DNA of 64,000 bases from Siderastrea radians (GCA_964017195.1 OZ024889.1:63251858-63315857); one strand, 5' to 3'; positions 45,150 to 56,982 are shown, counted from the stretch's first letter. Numbers and translations: made by a program. Notes: generated by a model not told the origin, from the sequence alone.

Positions 45150-46309
45150 GTTGAGCGATAGCTTGGTTGTAATAGGCGGTCGTGCTCGAGGCTTTAAGTC
45201 TTGTGATGCTTATGTGATGCTCGTATCTAAAAGGAACTATTGAAGAAAGAAAGCAATACAAAACCGTTAAATGTAACTTATTTGAAACAAATTTAATCTA
45301 TTACAATCAATGTATTACACGATGGGTGTTTTTTATTCTATTTATCAATGTAGAACCACACACAAGCACATACGCCTTGCGCACTCTTATCACACGCACG
45401 TATTTACGTACAGCGCTCGTTTTGCAATAGCATAAACGCCGCTGTTTTCCCTCAGAAACAGCCCCTTTGCCCCTAAGAAAAAACGAGTAATTTGAAACAA
45501 GTCTAACTAACTGTTCGCCGGGGTAAGCAATTACTAGTCATTATTAACGTGCTGAAATTTGCTAGTCCGCGTATGAATATTTATTTACAGCATTTACAGT
45601 TTGATCTGATTTGTTTTGCATGCATAGAGTGATAAACGAAAAATAAACGAAACAGCTTGTTACGCAGGTCAGGATTCTTTCTTGGCGAAATTTCCGAATA
45701 TGTCCGATTTCTGATATTTTCCATGTTACGTGATTAAACACGAGTAATCATGATGGCTGGTGATAGCCAAACAGACTCAAGAATGTTTTTACTAAAATAT
45801 CACATTTACTTTTTCTTCCATTCCCCGAGGCAACCAATTAACAAAAAAAGAAACATTCCCAAGCCCAGAATCCTTGCCAGAATAATTTCACAAATTTTAC
45901 GAGTCTCAACAGTCAAGTTTTCAAGTCTATCTGCCCTCGGGTCTCCGAGGATGTGGTGTGTTATACTTTCCAATTGCCTTGCATATTGTCTCCTTGCTAT
46001 CTACTTTTAAAAATGATCGTTTTGTTTTTCTTTTTGATCTTTTATAAAAAAAAGAAGCTCACGAGAAATTTCCTGTATTTAAACGTGCCTGTGCTAAACA
46101 ATAGACATTTAGAATTGAGAACCCAGTCAGGTAACAGCCGTCCACGCAGATTAAAAAAATTTAGCGCCTCTTTCTCACCTCATTTGCATCTTGTTCACTA
46201 TTCAGTGCTGGTTCAAGCTCTTTGCTCTTCTTAGTGAACGAAGCAGCCTTAATTTTACTTTATTCTCTGTAATATTGGTTATATTATTGCTTAGTTACCA
46301 TCGAAAAGC
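45150..46309. other. Intergenic DNA, nothing recognised
   Basis: AT-rich DNA between the mTERF gene and the next candidate exons. Open frames here (such as at 45750-46010) have no motif or splice support. Confidence 0.4.
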
Positions 46310-46600
46310 ATGGTAGAACCTTTAAAGAACTTAAAAAACTCTTTGAATGACGAGAAGGGAAAGAGCCATGGAATGGAAACAGCTTTAGTGCATTCTGAAG
46401 GTGAGAGAAAATTGTCCGCACTTGTTTTCTTCTTGAAAATTTTTTTTCATCAACCTTTTTTCTTTGTGTTTTCCTGAGGGTTGTCTTTAATCAAAACGAA
46501 ACCTGAAAAATACCAAAACAAGTGGTCTGTGTTTAAAGAAACTTCGCTACAGTACTTGTGCAAACTGAAGGCTGGAAAATTTTCCCAACTTGCAGCCAAG
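46310..46600 (+). CDS. Candidate 5' end of an unrecognised gene (two exons)
   Basis: An ATG at 46310 opens MVEPLKNLKNSLNDEKGKSH..., which ends at GAAG|GTGAGA (46400, phase 1). After a 78-base pyrimidine-rich intron, 46479-46600 continues GLSLIKTKPEKYQNKWSVFK, then ETSLQYLCKLKAGKFSQLAAK, up to CCAAG|GTAATT in phase 0. Both exons are lysine-rich and helical in character. A possible third exon from 48746 reads ATVEFYSLQLQLKLIIFKLY... to a stop after 25 residues. I do not know the protein. Support is only frame plus splice consensus. Confidence 0.38.
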
Positions 46601-47104
46601 GTAATTATATTACCAAATTTATTTTGTCTTATTAGAAAGGAAAGGGTCTAAATCATTAATTTCCTTGGGTCGTTTTACCTTGGCACTTCACAAAATTGTA
46701 TTTAACGTTGGTGTTAAGATTCGCTAGTCGTCTTCTTCATAACGCGGTTTCATGTTGAAACTGAACAGGCTAGACTTTGGGCAGCAGAAAATAACAAAGA
46801 ATTACAATACCAACCTGAATTGAATTTGCACGTTTTAATAGGCAAAGGACAGAAAGTTAACTTAAAGCGTAGTGAATTTGTATTGACATACCAAACAGGC
46901 CCGTAACCAGGATTTTATGTGGGGGGGTGGGGGGGTGCTAACGAGGCCTTAGTGGACCAAACTACCGAAATGTATTTTTTTAGTGTCTGACCCGTTTATT
47001 TAGGAAAGTAGCAATACATGAGTAATTGTAACGGCAAAGTACACGATAGGAACTGAATATTACATTTATCGAATACATTTGTTTGAATAAAGTTATAAAC
47101 GACT

Positions 47105-47387
47105 AATTTTACGGCCAGAACGTCATGGTAGCCCACATATAGGGCAAGAACGTCATGCTAGCCCACATATAAGGCACTAATGTGAAGGTAAGTGAGTACA
47201 AGTTAAGGGAAGTGAGTAGAAATGAAGGAGAGTGAGTACAAATGAAGGAAAGTGAGTACAAGTAAAGGAAAGTGTGTGTTAGTGGAGGTAGGTGCGTTAA
47301 TCAGTTAGTGTATATATTCATATAGGATTGTAATGTTATTAGTGCCTTTATATATGTGGGCTAGCATGACGTTCTTGCCAATTTTAC
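47105..47387. mobile_element. 267-bp MITE with 8-bp target duplication
   Basis: The element 47113-47379 is flanked by the exact direct repeat AATTTTAC (47105-47112, 47380-47387). The left end GGCCAGAACGTCATGGTAGC and the right end (inverse GGCAAGAACGTCATGCTAGC) pair, and the left arm is present twice in tandem (47113 and 47143). The centre has four copies of a 20-bp AAATGAAGGAAAGTGAGTAC-like unit. The 8-bp duplication fits hAT-type mobilisation. Confidence 0.85.
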
Positions 47388-47396
47388 GGTGTAAAA

Positions 47397-47700
47397 ATGA
47401 TACCTCAAAATACTGCGGAACTAATCCGTCAGGATTGTCATGAGCACCAGCCTCCATGAGTATTTGGTGGCAAAGAGATTTACCACCTCATCCAAATCAA
47501 TTTTAACTTGATGATGGATGTGCCTTAGTGCGAGGAACGACAGCCTTTCCTGGCCCAACGTTGCAAATGTCGTCATGGTTAGCTATCATCTGCAGAGCCG
47601 CTAAGAAGTTGCCTGTATTGCAACGATTCTCACCGTTCAAGACTGAAGGGCAGTGCACTGTCGACCACAAAAGCGGATGGCTTCTAAAACACATTTAACG
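47397..47700 (-). pseudogene. hAT transposase remnant, internally deleted (C-terminal part)
   Basis: Minus-strand codons give NTGNFLAALQMIANHDD, resembling the GNFLxLLxLIAxHD motif of the hAT/ZMYM1-like DUF4371 domain. Immediately after, in another frame, comes GQERLSFLALRHIHHQVKID, then LDEVVNLFATKYSWR, resembling the hAT C-terminal dimerisation region. The catalytic middle is missing, so two distant parts are joined by deletion and frameshift. Confidence 0.6.
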
Positions 47701-48349
47701 ATGTGCCTATTTCTGATAATATTCTTCCTCTTCTTGTCGTCTAATCGGTTTTTCACGTTTTGCTCTGGATTTTTAACAGAATTAAGGAAGGATTCGGTGG
47801 CGATCATTGCGTCGTAACGGCAATGCCGTAGCTAGCATGAGGCAAGACGAGGCACTTGCCTCGTCTAGGTTTTTTGCCAAAATAGAAAAAATACTGTTAG
47901 AGAAATAATCCCTAGAAAGCATTTGCCATTGAATGATGAAAGATTAACCAGAGTAAGGTGTGCGAAAAAAGGCTTTGAAAAGACTCAAGTGGTTTGCATT
48001 CCGGCTATCAGCCTCATTCGGTACTTTACAGTGACAGGCTATGTGACACCTGCTACGACTTCGGACAGCTGATCCACAGAATCATGGCTTATAAAAGACA
48101 AAAAGTGTGACAAAGTAACTCAAGAGAATGTGGCACCGATTCTCTAAAAGGTTTGTCATACATTGCTGGATTATAATTTCACCTTGGTGTTTCGTCTTGG
48201 AAGAAACACAAATCGACAAGCTAGGACAGGATGTGCATGAATGATCAATTTATATTACAAATTAAAGCTGGTGTCGGTCAAGACTTTCACTTTTGTGATG
48301 GCTACTAAAAGAGCCTTTTCGCTGGTTCAGGTTTTTACTGAGTGCAGTT

Positions 48350-48520
48350 TCCTTAAAAGGTCTTTCTCTAGAACATTCACACCAAGAAAAGATGGAGTAT
48401 TTAACATGTCACGAGCGTGGGACAAAGAAAAAATCTGAGTCCCCGATGGGACTCAAACCATGACCTCCCATATACTGGTCGGGCGCTCACACCACTGAGC
48501 TACCGGGAGACTCGTGGCAA
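48350..48520 (-). mobile_element. tRNA-derived SINE
   Basis: On the minus strand, 48511-48437 reads like a tRNA: CTCCCGG acceptor side, A box TAGCTCAGTGGTGTGAGCG (48502-48484), B box GGTTTGAGTCC (48459-48449), then CGGGGAC closing the acceptor stem. The anticodon stem is mismatched, so it is not a working tRNA. A tail with TTTTTTCTTTGTCCCACGC follows to about 48380. AGAAAAGATGG-type words occur on both sides (about 48387 and 48650). Confidence 0.7.
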
Positions 48521-49095
48521 ACATAGCTCATATAAACTGAGTACGTGGTAACACGCGTCCCGGCATATTGCCAGGATTGGCAATATCGAAGTGCCCTATA
48601 GGTCATAAATAACCGAAAGATGGTGAGAAGAAGAAACAAGAAAAGATGGGATATTCAACGTGTATATTCAACATGTAAATGTATATTCAAGATGGACTAT
48701 TCAACATTCATGCTGTTTTCTAGTGACTTGACGTTTTCTCTTAGGCCACAGTGGAGTTCTACAGTTTGCAGCTGCAACTGAAATTGATAATCTTCAAGCT
48801 GTACGGTTTTTGCATGAGTTAGAAATAGGAAACCAGCCACTGCTATCGTGGGAGTAGGAAGGCGGGGATGGGAGTGTATAGGAGCAATGTGAAATGCGGG
48901 ATAGCCATCTACTTGGTGCCAGTATTACAGGCCCTGATAGTGGGTATCAAAAAAATGTTGAAAGCACCAAAATTCTGCCATGCTACACCTTGCACGATAC
49001 TGAATTGCAACAAAAATCACATGAAAAATGCTGAAAGTCTGGCTACGGCCCTGAATGGTACTTCATTTGCTCGTCTTTTTTTCTTTTCTTGAAAC

Positions 49096-49293
49096 TTATG
49101 CATAGTTTATGAAAGGCTTGTTAACAAAAGCGCCCTTAAGTTTCCTGCAATGCATAGGTATCATCAAAGCACAGTGTTTACGAAATACTCCATCTACGGG
49201 GTACTCACTGAGGTGTATCGTGACTGAAACCCTCTTCGGTAGTGATGAAGAAATCGCGTTGGAAATCGATGGCACAACATGACTTCTAATCAA
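49096..49293 (-). pseudogene. hAT transposase remnant, N-terminal TTF-type zinc-finger part
   Basis: The minus-strand frame includes YPVDGVFRKHCALMIP and KLKGAFVNKPFINY, resembling the TTF-type zinc finger at the start of ZMYM1-like hAT transposases (VDGxxCKxCxLF...GxFVxKPF). It is upstream of, and in the same direction as, the C-terminal remnant at 47397-47700, probably one dead element with later insertions between. Confidence 0.5.
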
Positions 49294-49299
49294 GTGATA

Positions 49300-50009
49300 T
49301 TTCTAACCAACTGGCAGCTTATTTGCAGAAGAACCAAATTCCTCAGAGGTCGTTGAAATCTTCCCGATGTCATTAATTTCTTGTTGCATCACTGGTCATT
49401 TGCATCACGCGCATTCTCTACAATTTTATCAACAGTACGCAATTGTTAAGAAAGTACACATCGGCTTCTCACAGAATATCGACATCAGGAAATGACGATG
49501 AGAGATCAGTAGAAACATAAAATGTATTTTCCCTCTTTGTTACTTGAAAACTTCTATTTTGATGGTTTGGGATGCCTGTCAGTGGATTTCCAGAAGGTGC
49601 TGCTTCAGATTAATCCTCCCCCCAGTCCCTCTCCGAATTGTTACTCTGTGTCTTTATTAAGCGATGTAGTTTTGTTTCATATTCAGGAATTGCGAGTAAA
49701 TCTCAGAGCATAATACTGGGATCAAGACTGGTGGACATCGCGAAATTAAGCGTGATTTACCTTCTATATCTCGCTGTAAAACTGTAGTTAACTGATATAG
49801 ATCTGAAGTGTCTCAGCCGGGCTGTCGTTGCAAACTGCACTGTCATTGTCAATGACTAATGGCCCCCGACGGGGCACTTTACTGACCCATGTATCGAGAG
49901 ACTGGCAAGATTTAGCTGCAGCCTTCCTCTTTCTATTTTTCTGTTCTCTCCTACTCATAAGGTATTACAAAAAAAAACTGATTTTGCATCTTCGGGCGTT
50001 AATACGTTC

Positions 50010-50045
<36 letters not shown>

Positions 50046-51118
50046 CGTGTCTGACAAAAATCGTGAGATCGCTTCCTTGTCATGGGCTCGCTTGTCTAAA
50101 CTCCCGTGTAAATCGTGCAGCACGTTGATTTCATTATCCATCTAGATAAACTCTGACATCTTTGCGCTCATTGAAATGTATTGAGTGCCTCGGGCTACTA
50201 GAGTGCAGCTGGTTTTAGTGTGCCAGTGAATACATTACTGCTATTTCCGCTGTTTGGTTTTGTTTAACTATCACTGTTTAGTTTTATAGATTTACTAGTA
50301 TCCTTCAGTTTAACCGACTGTACTCCTTAGCTTGGACATTGAGTATCAAAATGTGGACCTTTGGTGCCTGTGGGAGGGTACGAACGCACCCCGTGCACCC
50401 CCCTCTGGTTAGGGGCCTGCCAAAGCAGTGTTATTAGGATATTCTGATGTTGGCGTAGCTAAAGGAAAAATGTTGAACAGAGTTTTAGAGCGTGGATACC
50501 TTTTGGTAAATAACACTAAATTGGATTTTAAAAAGTCTGGATGCTTGTTACTTGTACTTTTCAAGACAATCGATAAGTCTTGTAAATACTCAACTAGCTG
50601 CGTGCAGTTTTGATAATAATACAGACGATTAAAACTTCTTCACGCACTACAGTTAAAGAAGTTTTGTGTAGACTGAACGAAAGCTCCCCTGTAAGCTTTA
50701 ATTTACTGTGCAAGCTTTCAAAGTTTAAATCGTCTGTATTATAATCTTGAAAGCTTTGCAACTTTTTGTATAACCTTTATTCTCGTCTTGTAAATCTGAA
50801 TTTTAGGTAGGTAGTCGATGTCAAAGCCATACTGGAAGACATCGTCTCAAGCGCTCCTCTTTGTCTGGAAAATATACTGCACTCTCTGCAATTTCTGTAA
50901 GTTCTTTATGGCCAATACAAGAACGATGAAAGACAGCACTCTCCAAAAGTTCGTCGAAGGCCATTGATGGCGCTGGTATCGTACACTTTTCATTGGCTTT
51001 ATTTGGTTTAGTTAATATACTAAACGCTCTCTGAATGGAGCCTAGTCTGTGTTTTACCATGGAGTCGTTTCGGCTTGATTGGGTTTTTTAAAATCAAAAT
51101 TGAAATTGAATGTCTTTT

Positions 51119-51119
<1 letters not shown>
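49300..51119. other. Intergenic DNA with one small hairpin element
   Basis: No gene supported. A minus-strand frame at 51060-50821 (79 codons, ending RLRRCLPVWL) has balanced composition and an ATG, but no motif I recognise and no splice support. Confidence 0.35.
50612..50748. mobile_element. ~135-bp hairpin element
   Basis: The left arm ATAATAATACAGACGATT(A)AAACTT is inverted at the right as AAGTTTAAATCGTCTGTATT, then ATAATC. The interior contains further imperfect inverted words. A target duplication is not clear. Confidence 0.5.

Positions 51120-51196
<77 letters not shown>
51120..51196. repeat. (ATC)n microsatellite
   Basis: About 25 uninterrupted ATC triplets ending with one CGTC change. 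Confidence 0.95.
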
Positions 51197-51934
51197 GTCA
51201 TCTTAGCAGTGTTGCCATATCCCTAAAATAGCGCGAACGTAACCTACGACACTTATTGACGTAAATATCTAAGACTATAAAAGTAGTTGGAAGAGAGCTG
51301 TTATTATTACTGATACTATATTAATTGCCAACAAATATGATCTAATTCCCTTTACAAAGTACATTAAGAATCACGAGTCCAAAAACTAGTAGTGTATCAA
51401 AAGAAAAAAATATGTATTGCAATTAAAAAAAATGTATATGACTACATGAAGAAGTTAAAAAATATATTAAATAAACAAATACGTTTAGAACCGAAGGAAA
51501 AATGCTCGAGGATTTCTAGTTGAAAAGCCTTGTTACCAAGCTGGATGTGTTAAGAAAAATATCTACATCTATTGCTTTACTTAGAAACAAACACTCAACA
51601 CAACTGCGGTACTGTTGCAACTGCCCACAATCTCAGAGGTGCAAAGAGCAGCTGTTCACTCCTGAGAACGCCTTTGAATGATAAAGAAAATAGAATGGTT
51701 TGGTTTTGTTACTTAAAGATGACACTTTCGCCGCCCGGATCGCTTCATTTGTCCATGCAACTTACAACCGAGCTGAAACCGTTGGAATGCGACAACAACA
51801 ACAACGACAACTTGATCCTAGACCCGAGCCATCTTATTCGCGCCACGGCACTTCGCTTGCATTCAATCTTTTTTAAAATTATTTTTCAATGCGTTATCTA
51901 CGTACCTCTTTATCACAGTATTTAATAGATGATC

Positions 51935-52930
51935 AAATGTGCGCCACTGCAAAACGTATGCAGTCAACGTCGATCTTGTGCAATCCATGAATCAGCTTCT
52001 TTATCATGTTTAAATGTGCACCAACGCACCACGCTCACAATTCGTTATAAAGTATTCGTTCAAAGTACCATGTAATCCGTTGTCGTCTCCTTTGTTATGT
52101 TAAAATGCACGCCATTGCGTTACGCTTGCAGTAAACGTCTTTTACAATCTCTTAACTTCCACTTTATGACCAATAACTGTGGGCCACTTGAAAACGTATG
52201 CGGTCAAAGTCTCATGCAATCCGTTATCGTCTTCTTTAATTATAACGTTGAAGGGTGCGCCATTGCATTATGCTTGCAGTAAACGTCTTTTACAATCTCT
52301 CAACGTCCTCGTTATTATTAAGAAATGCGCCCCACTGCAAAACGTTTGCGGTCAAAGTCTCATACAGTCTGTTATCGCCTCTTTATAATGTTCAAATGCG
52401 CACCAATGCATTACACTTGCAGTTAACACATTCTACAAGATATTATTCTTTATTATCAATAAATATGCGCCACTGCAAAACACATGCGGTCAAAGTCAGT
52501 GCAATCCGTTATTGGCTTCTTCATTACGTCTAAATGCGCGCCAATGCATTACTTTTACAGTACACATCTTTTACAATTTCTTAACTTCCTCTCTATATTA
52601 TCAACAAAAGCGCACCACCGCAAAAAGTCAGTATGCGATCAAAGTCTAATGCAATCTGTTATCGGCTTCTTTATTGTATTTAAATGTGCGCAATACACTA
52701 CGCTGGCAGTAACATCTTTCGCAATCTCTTATCCTTCTTTTTGTTTTTAATAAATGCACGCCACTGCAAAACGTATGAGGTCAAAGTCTCGTGCAATCCA
52801 TTATCAACTTCTTGCGTGCTACCGGCATTACGTAAACATCTTCTGCAATCTATTATCTTCCTCTTTATTATCCTATAATGCGTACAACTGCAAAACGTGT
52901 GCGGTCAATTAGAAGCCTTTTACGATCATT
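51935..52930. repeat. Dimeric ~143-bp satellite array, left part
   Basis: Two related ~71-bp monomers alternate. Type A carries CGCCACTGCAAAACGTATGC, then GGTCAAAGTCTC and GCAATCCGTTATC. Type B carries CGCCAATGCATTACGCTTGC, then AGTAAACGTCTTTTACAATC. Type A starts near 52181, 52327, 52467, 52611, 52757 and 52884. Monomers end CTTCTTTATTAT...AAATG. Apparent frames inside are satellite artefacts. The array is cut at 52931 by a transposon. Confidence 0.9.
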
Positions 52931-52932
52931 TA

Positions 52933-53195
52933 CACCTTTTGCCCTTCATTAACGGAAAATAGAAATTCATTTTATTTTACGAGAAATCAATAACATCTTA
53001 GGAATAACATTTTCACGACGAAATGTTCATTTTAGTCATCCGTTGGTTCATTTGCGCAATTACCATGCTAATGCACCTTCAATAACATCATTGGAATGTC
53101 ATTTTCTTTATTGAAAAGTCTATTATGTCTTTGGAAAAGCGTTAACATCAATAACACTGCCGTTTACATTTTTTGAAAGTCATTTCTGGCAAGTA
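52933..53195 (+). repeat. Left terminal inverted repeat of the Tc1/mariner-type element
   Basis: It runs from CACCTTTTGCCCTTC to TCTGGCAAGTA and pairs with 54813-55070. Confidence 0.93.
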
Positions 53196-53695
53196 ATGAA
53201 TAAATAAGTTAATTAAATAGCGAAGTTCGATTAAACCCTCTATGTTTTCGGGGAATCCTGCGTTCTTTTTGCAGCCGTATTTGGTAACAGAATACGCAAA
53301 TGATGTTCTGTAACTGGCCTAACTGGAGTGGTCTGTTGCTGAACTTCCTCTCTGCCATCAGTTGTGTCTTACGACATGTACTGAACATTCAAGGGCGTGA
53401 AATGTCGGCTTTTTTGTACTTGACATGCATAATTGTACTGCCTTGTTTAAGCACTTTACAGTGTTAAGTGCTTATTGCCTGTTCTACGATATTCAGGTAC
53501 GGCCAATAGGAGCGCAGCGTTACATGTTCATGTAGTTTATCTCCATTGTGCCTCTTGGGTGATATGCAGTTTGCCAAAGACCCTCTCTGGACAATGCAAT
53601 TTGAACAGTACAGTAGAACAAAAGATCAAGCATGTATGTATACTGTGCATGTACACTGTAAGCGCACACAAACTGTTTTGCCGTTTTAAGAGTGA

Positions 53696-54759
53696 ATGCA
53701 GCGAAATGAAAAGCGAGTGAAAAGACGAAATAGAATTCCAAACGAAGTCCGTAGAAGGATTGTCAGAGCCTTTGAGGATCCCACAGAAGACTACCTATCA
53801 GTCGCTGACACATTGGGTGCGAATAGGAGCACGGCCAGAAGCATCGTAGCAACCTACCTTCGTGAAGGAAGAGTAAACGAAAGACCTCGTGGCGGACGAA
53901 ATAACGTTAGAGTTGATAATGAGATGAGAGATTGCATAAATGAAATTTTAAACGAAAACTGCCTCCTTACATTGCAACAGATAAATGAAGAACTTCGAAG
54001 GCGACTACCTGCTAAACCTTTGGTGCGCGATAGAACGATTGGAAAGACTATGGATGGAATGCTGATAAGCGTAAAGGGGTCCAGAGCAGTACCAGCTGCT
54101 CGCAACAGACCCGACGTGATAGAGCGACGCTATGAATATGCCAACTGGTTTATGACGTAAGGGTCATCAACGACTGCATCTTCATTGACGAATGTGGCTA
54201 CAACATCTGGACAGCGAGAAGTTATGGAAGGGCGAGAGTTGGGGAACGTGCTTATCGTCAAGTTTCAGGTCAACATGGCAGAAATGTGACAATTTGTTTG
54301 GCTGTATCGCCGACAAATGGCCTTGTCTACCACACAGCTCGTATTGGTGGGATGAACAGGCAACTTTTCAACGATTTCTTGGAAGAAGTCGGAAGACGAG
54401 TTAATCCCGACAACCAAACCTTCTTGGTGTTTGACAACACCCCTGGACATCGAAACGCAGATTGTCCCAGAGGAAGAATCGAGATAGAGATGCTGCCCCC
54501 CTTTTCGCCGTTCCTGAATATTGTAGAGCAAGCCATAAGTGCTTTAAAGGCTGCAATAAAAGCCGACATTTCACGCCCTGACATTCAAGCAACAATAGAT
54601 GACCGAGACGAAGCTCGAAGACAAGGCATTCCACTTGGAGAGTATCGACAAAGAATTCTCTTAGAAGCATCTCAAAGGAAAATGAATGCCATTACGGCTG
54701 CAATGTGCGCAGGGTGGTACAGATTCATGCAGACATATGTACCGCGTTGTCTTAGTTAA
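53696..54759 (+). pseudogene. IS630/Tc1/mariner transposase, one frameshift
   Basis: The first frame, 53696-54160, codes the DNA-binding half: helix-turn-helix units (IPNEVRRRIVRAF...VADTLGANRSTARSIV) and an RPRGG hook-like motif. It stops at 54158-54160. From about 54160 the next frame continues with the catalytic half to 54759: IFIDECGYNIW (first Asp, 54187), LVFDNTPGH (second Asp, 54433) and PFLNIVEQAISALK (Glu, 54526). Thirty residues separate the second Asp and the Glu. The triad codons are all present, so one small indel near 54150-54162 is the only obvious lesion. It ends FMQTYVPRCLS, typical for its relatives. Confidence 0.9.
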
Positions 54760-54812
54760 CCGCGAACACATTGAAGGTTAAAAATGAACTTTGTTTATTA
54801 TGGACGGTAATG

Positions 54813-55070
54813 TACTTGCCAGTAATGACTTTCAAAAAATGTAAATGGAAGTGTTATTGATCTTAATGTTTTTCCAAAGACAGAATAGACTTTTCAATAA
54901 AGAAAATTCCAATGATGTTATTGAAGGTGCATTAGCATGGTAATTTCACAAATGAACCAACAGATGATTAAAATGAACATTTCGTCGTGAAAATGTTACT
55001 CCTAAGATGTTATTGATTTCCCGTAAAATAAAATGAATTTCTATTTTCCGTTAATGAAGGGCAAAAGGTG
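54813..55070 (-). repeat. Right terminal inverted repeat of the Tc1/mariner-type element
   Basis: It runs from TACTTGCCAGTAATG to GGGCAAAAGGTG, inverse of 52933-53195. It lacks five bases present in the left copy (near the GGAATGTCATTTTC site). Confidence 0.93.
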
Positions 55071-55072
55071 TA

Positions 55073-55865
55073 TATATTTTCCTCTTTGTTACGCTTGAAT
55101 GCACAACAGATGCACTACACCTACATTCATATCTTTGAAAATCCGTTATGAGCCTCTTTGACACTCGTTATCGTCATTTTTATTACACGCGCGTCACTGC
55201 AGTACGCGCCTTCAATCAACATTTAAATTCGTTCATTTCGGCTTCTTTGACGGATGCTATTGCTTTGTTAATGTATCCTCTTCCTCTTTAATACAATTTA
55301 ATCCTGGCCACCCAATCAGTAACGTTTGTAGCGAAGGTCTATTGAAATTTGTTGTGCTCTCTTTATTAATTAAGAATAAATGCACGCCACTTTATTATGT
55401 CTGCATTAAATTTATTTACAAACCGGCCGCATTATGACGATTAAATGCACACTGCTTCACTGCTCCTGTTATCAACGTCGTTTACGATTCGTTACTTCTT
55501 TATTATGGTCAGATGCGTGCAAACTGCGCTCCACCTAAAATCTTTCATGGTAAAAATCACGCCACTGAACTACGCCTGCAGTTAGAGTCGTTTGCAATTT
55601 GTTATTGTCCTCTTTTGTTTCATGAAGAAACGCGCTTTACTGCAATATACCTGCAGTAGCCAAGCTATTGTACAATCCGCTATGGTAAAAACTCGTTAGT
55701 GCACTACGCCTACATTCGGCATTCAAATTCGTTATCAGCCCTTTGATCTAGCTAAATGTCCGCCACTGCACTACGTCTGCATTGGATGTTCAAATTCGTT
55801 TTCGGCCCTTTGATCTAGCTAAATGTCTGCCACTACACTACGCCTGCATTCAGTGTTCATAAATC
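55073..55865. repeat. Dimeric satellite array, right part (more diverged)
   Basis: Satellite words resume directly after the transposon: CACTGCACTACGCCTGCATT-like, ATTCGTTATC and CTCTTTATTA. Near the right edge two close ~72-bp copies (about 55710-55860) share CCCTTTGATCTAGCTAAATG and CCGCCACTGCACTACG. Divergence is greater than in the left part. Confidence 0.8.
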
Positions 55866-55984
55866 TCGAAGTTTGTAACATTGTTAGTCACCCGAAACTG
55901 ATCTGAAAGTCTCGGGTTCGAAATTCTTATCCTCAAAAATTTTGGGCTCCAGGCTTGGAAGAGGAGTGTCGAAAGGGATGTAGG

Positions 55985-56890
55985 AATGATTAACACTGAA
56001 ATTAGACACCAAACGACACTTATAAGTGATTTTTCGCTGATATCGATAAAGAATGAGCTTAAAATTCTACACAACTCTGATATTACTTTTGGCATGCCTG
56101 GGTGTTCTGATGATGTCTTGCGCTCAGGTAAACGTTACTCAGTGTCACCAAAAACAGTCCTTATCAGGACATTACTGGTCACCCGCGGACGAACATACTT
56201 TACCGACTTATGAAGTGACTTCTGGATTCAAACTATTTACAGTTAAAACACTGAATTATTGCTCAACAGGACGAATGGATCCTTGAAAAGAAATGAAGGA
56301 AAATAAAGAGGAACAAGACCTGTCTGGAGATGGAGCTTGTGAATGACATTCCCCATGTTGGCGTGTTGGTAACTTGTCGTCCGTCAAGAGGATAAATGGT
56401 TCACAGGTGTGTTTCGATGTTTCATTTCAACAATTAATATTACTTAATTGCAGGCGGGACGAGGGTCTTCTCTCGTAGAGTAGAAAGGAATGATTGAGGC
56501 TAAAAGTAGACAGGAAACGACAGATCTGATTTGATGAAACATCTCAGTTCACAAACGTTATCATTTTGGCAAGTCTGGGTGTTCTGTGAATTAATTAAGG
56601 AAGTGTGATTGAAACGTATGTGTATTATTGTTCAACAGAACGATCCTTTAAGAAGAAATAATGGAGAAGAAGGAACAAGACCTGTCTGAAGATATGCACT
56701 CGTAGATGACGTTCCTCAGGTTGGCACGTCGGAAACTTGTCGTCCGTCAAGGGGGATATATGGTGTAGAGGTCTGTTTCGATGTTTCGTTTTAACAAATA
56801 ACCTAGTTTCAGGCGGAAAGAGGGACGTCTTGTTGTCTATGCTAAGGAGAGTAGGGACGAAAGGGATGAAGTGATGATTAACACTGAAAG
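55985..56890. repeat. Left ~0.9-kb direct repeat flanking a Penelope-like fragment
   Basis: It begins with GCTGATATCGAT, then CTGATGATGTCTTGCGCTCA, then ACTTATGAAGTGACTTCTGG. It then holds two sub-blocks (about 56255-56480 and 56630-56885) sharing GGAACAAGACCTGTCTG and ACTTGTCGTCCGTCAAG and GTTTCGATGTTTC. The same order recurs at 57850-58665. Confidence 0.75.
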
Positions 56891-56982
56891 TAGACAGCAA
56901 TTTTTCATTTATCTTTTTTATTGTTGATATCTGGAAGCTTTTCCATCAAGAATGCGAACGTGTTTAAGAGACCTTTGCTCGT

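Larger units (their letters stand above)
52931..55072. mobile_element. Complete 2138-bp IS630/Tc1/mariner element with long inverted repeats
   Basis: TA (52931-52932) precedes CACCTTTTGCCC and TA (55071-55072) follows GGGCAAAAGGTG, the classic TA duplication. Terminal inverted repeats are about 263 bp (52933-53195) and 258 bp (54813-55070) and differ by few substitutions plus a 5-bp indel. The left repeat contains three TCAATAACA-type words (about 52987, 53080, 53147) that could be transposase sites. The transposase gene is inside, on the plus strand. Confidence 0.95.

Noticed and set aside
51572..52878. Series of overlapping plus-strand frames across the satellite
   Set aside because: They follow the satellite unit and change frame with it; no gene signal.
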